Made by a program: the position numbers and the translations under genes. 64,000 nt of DNA from Paenibacillus azoreducens (GTDB taxonomy: Bacteria > Bacillota > Bacilli > Paenibacillales > Paenibacillaceae), in assembly GCF_021654775.1 (NCBI RefSeq), contig NZ_AP025343.1, positions 1,178,001 through 1,242,000 of the forward strand, in the 5' to 3' direction. The notes beneath the pieces were generated by a model. That model saw only the letters and a list, made by a program, of their open reading frames with translations, was not told where the DNA came from and did not search any database. This document shows positions 44,307 through 51,183 of this stretch, one piece after another (within the stretch, counting starts at the first letter, position 1; every line of letters begins with the position of its first letter).

Positions 44307-44660
44307 ATGGGAAGCAGCGGATATTCTGGAGGAAGTTATGGAGGAGCAGGAGGAGGTGCAGTTAATAAGTGCGGAGATACACTAATTATACAGATTATTG
44401 TTAATCAGAATCAGGGAAGCATTTGGTACAACACTGCTGTAAGTGACGATGTTTACATAAATCTAAACAAAACTTCTATTTTACCTAAAATAGAAGTTTT
44501 AAAGATCGACGACAATACACTTGTTGGGGTGGCTCCGCCAAGTTATGGTTGGGTAATTAATTGTATTGAGAATGGCTGGAAGTATCAAGGTGTCATTTTA
44601 AAAAAAGAAGGCACTGAATATGATCCGAGAGTAACTGTTCAACTTAGTGGTGTGAAATAG
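44307..44660 (+). CDS. Small protein with glycine-rich N-terminus, first gene of the QueC/OGG operon
   Basis: This 117-residue protein starts MGSSGYSGGSYGGAGGGA and continues with a single beta-rich domain (CGDTLIIQIIVNQNQGSIWY; VTVQLSGVK at the end). TTGGAGGTCC precedes the ATG. I recognise no family. Gene spacing of one base to the glycosylase gene shows they are co-expressed. After removal of Met it would expose a flexible Gly-Ser N-terminus next to a QueC-like enzyme, so it is a candidate substrate for modification, or a scaffold; this is inference. Confidence 0.75.
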   Translation: MGSSGYSGGSYGGAGGGAVNKCGDTLIIQIIVNQNQGSIWYNTAVSDDVYINLNKTSILPKIEVLKIDDNTLVGVAPPSYGWVINCIENGWKYQGVILKKEGTEYDPRVTVQLSGVK

Positions 44661-44661
44661 A

Positions 44662-45387
44662 ATGATAAATAATCAAGCAAGCAATATTTTAAAAGAATTA
44701 TGGGATGTCTATGGCTGCTCAATAGAGTTGGAGTATAGTTCATTAACGAAGACGAAAGAACAGGTGCTTGATGAGTTCTTCTTTGTACTATTAGGTGGAT
44801 TCGGAATAAGTTATGAATTGAATCTATCAGGCCTACAGATTCTTAAGAAGCAAGGTATTTTTAATCACAAACATTATCAAGAACAAAAAAGATTGAACTT
44901 AATTGAAGAAAAGATTAGAGAGCAATTTTCTATAAAACAATTCTCTCCTACTACTTCTAATGGGGAATCTAGAAAGTATAGGTATATCGAGTCGAAACCC
45001 AGAACAATCTCCAAAGCGGGTTATTGGCTATGGAAAAGTTGTGAATGGGGACTTTACGATAAACTTGAAAATATGAACACAATTCAGTCGAGAATATGGT
45101 TATGTAGTTGTCCTGGAATTGGGATGAAGTCGGCAAGTTGGTTATTACGGAATACAGGATTTAGTGAGGATTGTGCTGTATTTGATGTGCATATAATAAG
45201 ATTTTTAGGTTATTTAGGTTTTTCTACTCCTGAACCACTAACCAAAAAAATGTATTTAAATTTGGAAGATACCCTACGAACAGTGTGTAATAACGTAGGG
45301 GTGTCGTTAGGGAAAATGGATTACTTATTATGGCTATTGTCTAGAAATGGCTTTCTTGATTACGCGAATCGAGGTGATCGTGTTTGA
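44662..45387 (+). CDS. OGG-like HhH-GPD DNA glycosylase
   Basis: This 241-residue protein has the helix-hairpin-helix CPGIGMKSASWLLRNTG with the catalytic lysine at about 156, and the essential aspartate at about 175 in AVFDVHIIR, the signature of 8-oxoguanine DNA glycosylase/lyases. The N-terminal lobe is short and diverged, as in archaeal-type Ogg proteins. It should cut an abnormal purine from DNA, or a nucleobase from another carrier. It begins one base after the glycine-rich gene and overlaps the next gene by four bases. Confidence 0.85.
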   Translation: MINNQASNILKELWDVYGCSIELEYSSLTKTKEQVLDEFFFVLLGGFGISYELNLSGLQILKKQGIFNHKHYQEQKRLNLIEEKIREQFSIKQFSPTTSNGESRKYRYIESKPRTISKAGYWLWKSCEWGLYDKLENMNTIQSRIWLCSCPGIGMKSASWLLRNTGFSEDCAVFDVHIIRFLGYLGFSTPEPLTKKMYLNLEDTLRTVCNNVGVSLGKMDYLLWLLSRNGFLDYANRGDRV

Positions 45388-46655
45388 GTCTCGCTATATA
45401 TGGAGAAATTGGGATAGATTTCTTGCTCGAAAGTAATACTAAAATAACTCATAGAATTGGTGGAGCTGGTCTGTATGCATCTGTTACTGCGGCTAAGCAG
45501 GGGGCTGAAGTAGATTTACTTACTGTTTATGGCCCGGAAATTGAAAAGTACAGCATAGATTTTTGGGGAACTATGGGTGTTTCAACAAAGCAATCACTGT
45601 ATTTAGAAAATTACAGCGTGCCCCGATATATAGTAACTGGTTATAAAGCATTTGAACATAAAATTAGTACCCCAATGACTGACTTGAAAATTGGAATCAA
45701 TTATAGCCCTTCTTTAAACAATGTATGTCAGGGGTTATTACTTTTTCCGGTAGATCACTCTTTCCCCGAGTCTTTGTGTGAGCAAGCATTTGAAATAGGA
45801 CTTCCAATTTTCTTAGATCCGAAGCCTAACGAAAAATCTATTAGACAGGCTAGAAATATTCTCAAATATACCACTGCACTTTTAGTTAATGAAGAAGAAG
45901 CTTTATTGTTATCAGAAACTACAAATATTAATGAAGCCATTGAAACACTAAAAAACAAGGGACCTAAATATATCATTATAAAACAAGGTCATAGGGGTTG
46001 TATTTTGGCCTATGGTAACAAAATAATTGAGGTTCCTGCTTATAAAAGTAATGTTATCTGTACTCTGGGTTCAGGAGATGCTTTCGGAGGTGCTCTTGCA
46101 GCAACATTTTTAGAAACAGGAGATATTGAGTATAGTGTTCAGATTGCGAACTGTGTTGCTGCAAACTTTATTGAAAATCTTGATATTGAAACAGTTATTG
46201 ATAAGGCTGGTGTAGAAAAAGATATTCATTTGCGTGAGAAGTTTGTTGTCGATCATGTCCCATCTAGAAAGATATATTTGGCAGGCCCTTTCTTTAGTGA
46301 CCAAGAAATTCAATGGGTAAAGCATGTTAGTGATAGATTGGAAAATGCAAAATTTACCGTTCTGTCTCCTTCAAGAGAGAACGGATTTATTTCTAAGAGT
46401 ATGTCATTTGAACAAAGGGAGAAAATTTTTCAATTAGATATAGAACTCTTAAATTCATGTGACATTGTAGTTGCGTTACTGGATCATGACGACGCAGGAA
46501 CATGTTTTGAAATTGGCTATGCGTTTGAAAAAGGAATACCCGTATATGGCTTCAAAACGTCTCAAACCGATCTGAATAATATGATTCAATTTGGATGTAA
46601 AGAAATAACCGGAAATATTGAAGAGTTAATAAGGACATTATATGGACAAAGGTAG
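45384..46655 (+). CDS. PfkB-family sugar/nucleoside kinase fused to a nucleoside 2-deoxyribosyltransferase
   Basis: This 423-residue protein has an N-terminal PfkB kinase domain (about 1-275; start AIYGEIGIDFLLES, signature CTLGSGDAFGGALAATFLET with the catalytic Asp) and a C-terminal nucleoside 2-deoxyribosyltransferase domain (about 293-423; KIYLAGPFFSDQE, CDIVVALLDHDDAGTCFEIG with its active-site Glu). The first domain would phosphorylate a nucleoside or sugar; the second would swap or hydrolyse the base of a deoxynucleoside. The TTG start at 45384 is preceded by GAGGTGAT and shares TTGA with the upstream stop. A direct fusion of these two activities is unusual. Confidence 0.85.
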   Translation: MSLAIYGEIGIDFLLESNTKITHRIGGAGLYASVTAAKQGAEVDLLTVYGPEIEKYSIDFWGTMGVSTKQSLYLENYSVPRYIVTGYKAFEHKISTPMTDLKIGINYSPSLNNVCQGLLLFPVDHSFPESLCEQAFEIGLPIFLDPKPNEKSIRQARNILKYTTALLVNEEEALLLSETTNINEAIETLKNKGPKYIIIKQGHRGCILAYGNKIIEVPAYKSNVICTLGSGDAFGGALAATFLETGDIEYSVQIANCVAANFIENLDIETVIDKAGVEKDIHLREKFVVDHVPSRKIYLAGPFFSDQEIQWVKHVSDRLENAKFTVLSPSRENGFISKSMSFEQREKIFQLDIELLNSCDIVVALLDHDDAGTCFEIGYAFEKGIPVYGFKTSQTDLNNMIQFGCKEITGNIEELIRTLYGQR

Positions 46656-47289
46656 AGTTGTGTTACTGTTCTCTGGCGGGATTGATTCAACCGTTCTTTA
46701 TCATTGGCTAATTAATGCTGACTATGATGTTTTCCCTATTCATATTAACTACGGCCAAAGAACATACTTGGGTGAGATGAATGCCATAAGAGAAATAGCC
46801 AAAGATTTTGAAAAGCTAAACAGACCGCCATTATATATAGATGTTCCAGGTCTTAGACAAGTAGGCTCGGGTTCACTTGTCGGTGAAATTAAAACAAATA
46901 ACTATTCATTAGATGAATGGTTTCGAGAAGAGTTTTTTCCAAACAGAAATATGATTCTTATTTCTATAGCAGCCTCTTACGCTTATAAATTGAATATCAG
47001 CAACCTAGCTATTGGAGTGGTAGGAGAAAACTCTTATAACGATACAAGAAGTTCCTTTATCAAGAGTATTGCTTCTACATTGTCTGAATCGTTATCACTT
47101 TTCGAAATAATTGCACCATTTGTTGATAAAAGCCGAGAAATTGTAATAAACGAAGCTAGAAGATTGAAGGTTCCAATAGAAAAAACATTTTCTTGTAATT
47201 GTCTAGGAGAACGACATTGTTTGTTGTGCAGTAGTTGTTTGGACAGACAGCACGCCCTGGAATTACTAGGAAAGCAAAATGAATTTTAA
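46642..47289 (+). CDS. QueC-like 7-cyano-7-deazaguanine synthase family protein
   Basis: This 215-residue protein has the PP-loop LLFSGGIDSTVLYH at the N-terminus and the zinc-binding cysteines CNCLGERHCLLCSSC near residue 185, in the QueC arrangement. QueC converts carboxy-deazaguanine to preQ0 with ATP and ammonia; QueC-like proteins in type IV CBASS and in QatABCD act in defence. No QueD, QueE or QueF gene is near, so this is not a queuosine operon. It overlaps the upstream fusion gene by 14 bases. Confidence 0.88.
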   Translation: MDKGRVVLLFSGGIDSTVLYHWLINADYDVFPIHINYGQRTYLGEMNAIREIAKDFEKLNRPPLYIDVPGLRQVGSGSLVGEIKTNNYSLDEWFREEFFPNRNMILISIAASYAYKLNISNLAIGVVGENSYNDTRSSFIKSIASTLSESLSLFEIIAPFVDKSREIVINEARRLKVPIEKTFSCNCLGERHCLLCSSCLDRQHALELLGKQNEF

Positions 47290-47293
47290 AAAC

Positions 47294-47340
47294 TTGAGAA
47301 TAACTCTAATATAGTTTATAATTATCAAGAACATATGTTC
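47294..47340 (+). promoter_or_regulatory. SigA-type promoter with LexA-box-like palindrome
   Basis: TTGAGA (47294-47299) and TATAAT (47317-47322) are exactly 17 bases apart. The palindrome GAACATATGTTC (47329-47340) lies at the expected transcription start and matches the Bacillus LexA/DinR core GAAC-N4-GTTC, including the RNRY middle. Confidence 0.7.
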
Positions 47341-47357
47341 TTATTTTGGGGGCTGAA

Positions 47358-48677
47358 ATGAAAACAATTCGCGATCCTATTCACAACATTGTTCAATTCG
47401 ATAAGAATAATGATAAATTGTTACTTGACCTAATCGATACGCAGGAATTTCAACGTTTACGTCACATTAAACAACTAGGACTCGCCTCTTTTACATATCC
47501 AGGTGCTGAACATACTCGGTTTGCTCACTCCCTTGGTGTAACTCACCTTATGAAAAGGTTCATTGACAAGATCTGCAGTCTTAAAGAAGATCGCTTTATT
47601 CCCTATATTAAAGAAATTGGTGAACACAGATCGCTTGCATTAAGCGCCGCTTTATTACATGATATAGGACATGGACCATTTTCTCATGCCCTAGAAAAAA
47701 CAACTGGTGTTAGACATGAAAAATGGACGATAGCAATTATTCAAGGTGATACCGAAGTTAATAGTGTACTTAAAAAGTATGGGATAAATCCGCAGGAAGT
47801 AGTAGATGTTATACAAAGAACACATCCCTCAAAGGCAGTCGTCAAGCTACTTTCCAGCCAGTTGGACACTGACAGAATTGATTATCTTTTAAGGGATTCT
47901 AAAATGACTGGTGCTGGGTATGGAACTTTTGATCTTGAATGGATGATTAATGTATTAACAATCGGAGAACACAATGGTGAGATTGAAGTTGGCTTAGATA
48001 TCGACAAAGGAATTAGTATAGCCGAGGATTTTGTTATGGCGAGATACTATATGTACACAAATGTATATTTCCATAAGACAACAAGAAGTGCTGAATTACT
48101 GATTGACAAAATTTTTTCACGGGCGCTTGAGCTATATAATGAAGGTAATATTGATTTACCTGATGATCTTGTTAGCATATTAACAAGAAAGGGTCAACTC
48201 CATGAAACAGTTGCTAACTACATTAATCTTACAGACAATACTATTTGGCATTTTGTAAATATTTGGACAAACCACAACGACATAATATTAAATGACCTTT
48301 CTAGTCGACTAAATAAAAGGCGATTTTTTAAATCGATTAATTCTTCCGAGTTAGACCCATTAGAATATTGGAAAAGAGTTATTGAAATATCTAATAAGTA
48401 TGGGATTTCTAGAGAATATTACTTTCTCAGAGATGAAGCAAAAAGTAGCTCCTACAAAGATTCGTATCTAATCCAGACACCGAAAATTGGAGAGGAAGGA
48501 ATTGAACGGGAAGCTTCCGAACAAATTGTACTATTTGATAAAAATGGAAATGGTACTGAATTGTCGTATATTTCTGATATAGTGAATGGTTTAAGGAACA
48601 AAAAGATATCAATTGAAAGATATTTTGTTCCAGATGAATATAAGAACGAAATTATAGGAGGGTATCAACATGTTTAA
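47358..48677 (+). CDS. HD-domain phosphohydrolase (YwfO/dNTPase-like)
   Basis: This 439-residue protein begins IRDPIHNIVQFDKN and has H in EHTRFAHSLGV, the HD pair in ALLHDIGHGPFSHALE and the late Asp in QLDTDRIDYLLRDSKMTGAG, the complete metal ligand set of the YwfO/dGTPase-like HD family. It probably hydrolyses nucleotides. ATG 47358 follows GGGGGCTGA. It is followed by a YwgA-like gene overlapping by eight bases, the same pairing as ywfO-ywgA in Bacillus. Confidence 0.85.
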   Translation: MKTIRDPIHNIVQFDKNNDKLLLDLIDTQEFQRLRHIKQLGLASFTYPGAEHTRFAHSLGVTHLMKRFIDKICSLKEDRFIPYIKEIGEHRSLALSAALLHDIGHGPFSHALEKTTGVRHEKWTIAIIQGDTEVNSVLKKYGINPQEVVDVIQRTHPSKAVVKLLSSQLDTDRIDYLLRDSKMTGAGYGTFDLEWMINVLTIGEHNGEIEVGLDIDKGISIAEDFVMARYYMYTNVYFHKTTRSAELLIDKIFSRALELYNEGNIDLPDDLVSILTRKGQLHETVANYINLTDNTIWHFVNIWTNHNDIILNDLSSRLNKRRFFKSINSSELDPLEYWKRVIEISNKYGISREYYFLRDEAKSSSYKDSYLIQTPKIGEEGIEREASEQIVLFDKNGNGTELSYISDIVNGLRNKKISIERYFVPDEYKNEIIGGYQHV

Positions 48678-49167
48678 AGCGGCCTATAGTCTGTTATGTA
48701 TATTTGATAATGTAGATTCAGTTTATGGAAGAAAAAAAGTACAAAAAATGGTGCACCTTCTTGAAACGTCAGGAACTGAATTGCCCTTTAAATATGAATA
48801 TCATTACTATGGTCCCTACTCTGCTGAAGTTCAAGAGGAGATAGGCTTTCTTGTGCAACAGGGGTTTCTTGACGAAATTAAACACGATGAAGCATATGAA
48901 TATGTTATAACTGATAGAGGAAGAAACTTTAAAACAACTCTTGAAGATGATGGGGGATATAGTATTGACTTAAATGAGCGATTATTGAACTCAATGACTA
49001 AAGAGAGCTCGCAATTTCTTGAAATGGTCAGTACATATGCATTCTTAATTGATTCCGGTTACGAAGCTGGCTCAGCAAGGGAAAAAGCCCTTGAACTAAA
49101 GCCTCATTTAGAACGTTTTGTCGACAAAGCAGTTAATTATTATAACGAGAAAATAAAAAAACACTAA
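48670..49167 (+). CDS. YwgA-like family protein
   Basis: This 165-residue protein begins FKAAYSLLCIFDNVDSVYGR with KKVQKMVHLLETSG and YEYHYYGPYSAEVQEEIGFL, typical of the YwgA family of winged-helix-like proteins found next to HD phosphohydrolases. AGGAGGGT precedes the ATG, and it overlaps the HD gene. It may control or bind the HD enzyme. Confidence 0.8.
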   Translation: MFKAAYSLLCIFDNVDSVYGRKKVQKMVHLLETSGTELPFKYEYHYYGPYSAEVQEEIGFLVQQGFLDEIKHDEAYEYVITDRGRNFKTTLEDDGGYSIDLNERLLNSMTKESSQFLEMVSTYAFLIDSGYEAGSAREKALELKPHLERFVDKAVNYYNEKIKKH

Positions 49168-49192
49168 TGAATATTGGACACTTTTTGTGGTA

Positions 49193-49241
49193 TTAGCCTG
49201 TAGATTAAGTCCTTTTAGAAATAGGTCTACAGGCTATTTTT
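49193..49241 (+). terminator. Strong terminator of the HD-YwgA unit
   Basis: TAGCCTGTAGA (49193-49203) pairs perfectly with TCTACAGGCTA (49225-49235), followed by TTTTTT. Confidence 0.9.
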
Positions 49242-49268
49242 TATTTAATTAAAAAGGGGGAGAGAAAA

Positions 49269-49343
49269 ATGCTTATTAATGATAATTGCAAAGGCGCTCC
49301 CACATTGTGCTGGACGAACTTGTGGCAAAAAAAGTTGTTATAA
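49269..49343 (+). CDS. Candidate 24-residue peptide
   Basis: ATG 49269 is preceded by an AAAGGGGGAGAG site and encodes MLINDNCKGAPTLCWTNLWQ plus KKLL. It has two cysteines and two tryptophans. No family is recognised; it may also be a decayed gene start. Confidence 0.3.
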   Translation: MLINDNCKGAPTLCWTNLWQKKLL

Positions 49344-49423
49344 CTTAGAAGTACTTTAGTTTTTTGACAACTTTAGAAGAGATTATTTTTGTGAGAATAG
49401 TATTTATTCTTTTTTTCATGAAA

Positions 49424-50224
49424 TTATGAGGAGGTTTTTGTCCGCCATTCTTTTATGAGTTCATTTTCTAAAATTTGATTCGGAATAATAATTTTTGACT
49501 TTTCGTTCCTCTTCCCAAAAGAATAATCAACTTTATTAAATGAAATATAAAGAATATTTGATTTTGGTATTAATTTTTTATTCTCAGCTTTTTTTAGATA
49601 TGAATCTCCAATTATGATTCCACCATCAATGTTATGATTTATGATAAATTTATCTTCAAATACAGTTCCATCTTTTAAATAAATACTTACTGATATTTTT
49701 TCGAAATAAATTATAGAAAAAAATAATCTTACAAGAAAAATTAAAAATGAATAGATCGAAATTATTATTATTAAAACATAAAAGAAATGATAGTTCTTAA
49801 TTTTATTAAAGTACCATATAACATCGTAAGTTCTTATTGCATTAATTTTATATATAGAATTTATATCTTTAAGAATAAAATTAATAGCCGTGGCAAAATA
49901 AAGTGAAAGTAATATGCTAAATACAGATGCAATTGTAAAGAGTAATGTTGCATAGGTGAATTTTTTCTCTTCACGGTTTTTTGACAATTTTTTCATTATG
50001 AAGTCTTTTGAGTTTGATGAAAACATTAAGATAATAATAATAAATAAAAGAATACATAATGATACCGAAATAGGATTTAGAATCAGAAAAAATAGTATTT
50101 TAGTAAACAGGGTATAATTACCGTTTACATTGAAACCTGTGACGAAAACAGCATATAACAAGAATGTGGTAGTAAGTACTATCCAGTAAACTAACTTTCT
50201 AAAACTGCGACTAGTATTGTTCAT
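49424..50224 (-). CDS. Membrane protein of unknown function
   Basis: This very AT-rich 266-residue protein has four membrane segments (first near YWIVLTTTFLLYAVFV) and a C-terminal soluble domain (VSIYLKDGTVFEDKFIINHN). The ATG at 50224 has only a weak ribosome site, while the frame stays open for 35 more codons to ATT 50329. That codon lies five bases after GGAGGAGGAGG and would add another hydrophobic segment (STVLCTGVLGLFAALG). The real start may be the ATT. No family is recognised. Confidence 0.6.
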   Translation of the reverse strand: MNNTSRSFRKLVYWIVLTTTFLLYAVFVTGFNVNGNYTLFTKILFFLILNPISVSLCILLFIIIILMFSSNSKDFIMKKLSKNREEKKFTYATLLFTIASVFSILLSLYFATAINFILKDINSIYKINAIRTYDVIWYFNKIKNYHFFYVLIIIISIYSFLIFLVRLFFSIIYFEKISVSIYLKDGTVFEDKFIINHNIDGGIIIGDSYLKKAENKKLIPKSNILYISFNKVDYSFGKRNEKSKIIIPNQILENELIKEWRTKTSS

Positions 50225-50527
50225 AAACAGTTGTTCTTCTTTTGATTGTTTACCAAGGGCAGCAAATAATCCAAGAACTCCAGTACATAAGACAGTAGAC
50301 TTGAGTATGCCTTCTATTATGGTTATAATTGGGGCCTCCTCCTCCGAAATCTAATTTAGTAATTTTTATATCGGTATAACTCTGTGCTGATATTATTGAT
50401 TCAAAATAAATATTTTTAAAACTTGATTTTAGAGTTACCACTTTTCTACTAGTGGAAGTTAACTATAAGCTTTTTTTTCCTCTGTATATAATACAAAACG
50501 TTATTCTTTGAGTTAAAGGAGTAAGCT

Positions 50528-51070
50528 ATGAATCAGTTACATCAATATAACCATAAGATAGAAAAGCCCATGATCTCCCTTCATAATGCCCTCTCCGAAA
50601 TCATGAACAGTTACATAACAGCTAGAAACCAATCGTATGCACACGCTAGGTACCCTTCTAAGACAAACGATCCCTGAGCTAATAAGGTCGCTTTCCATTA
50701 TCGATCCAAACTACAAAATTCGAGGTTCAGTTGGCCAAGGTAATTGGGTAAACATTCCTTGGATTGCTGTGATGGACAGGCAATTACCGATACGACGCAG
50801 CATGGTGATTATATTGTTTATTTGTTTTCCGAGAACATGGAGTCTGTCTATCTAACATTAGCTCAAGAGGTTACTGTGCCCAAAGATGAGTTCGAAAAGA
50901 AAGAAGGGTACAACTATCTTGAGAAGAAGGCAAGTAAACTTCGCGAACTTCTTCCCCTTGAAGGTATGCATAAGGATGATGGTATTAACCTCACCTCGAG
51001 AGGTGCTGGGGATTCGGGGGAGATAACCCTTACTGTCAGAGTTTATTTAGATCCATGGATAAAACTATGA
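50528..51070 (+). pseudogene. Decayed McrB-type gene (MrcB N-terminal domain)
   Basis: ATG 50528 behind AAAGGAG starts a gene that needs two frame changes (near 50635 and 50780) to read NALSEIMNSYITARNQSYA, LGTLLRQTIPELIRSL, GSVGQGNWVNIPWIAVMD and TDTTQHGDYIVYLFSENMES. Every piece aligns with residues about 150-330 of the intact McrB at 56324. The AAA+ GTPase part is absent. Confidence 0.85.
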
Positions 51071-51183
51071 TTCTCAAGATTGTGAATCCCGAGTTTTTTT
51101 GTTCAATATTCAATACCTAATCCTTGATTTACCTAGATGGGATCACGGGATTAATTGATAACTTTTTTCTGAGGTGAAGCGAG

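Noticed and set aside
46642..47289. Queuosine biosynthesis operon
   Set aside because: No queD, queE, queF or tgt gene is adjacent; the neighbours are a glycosylase and a PfkB-deoxyribosyltransferase fusion.
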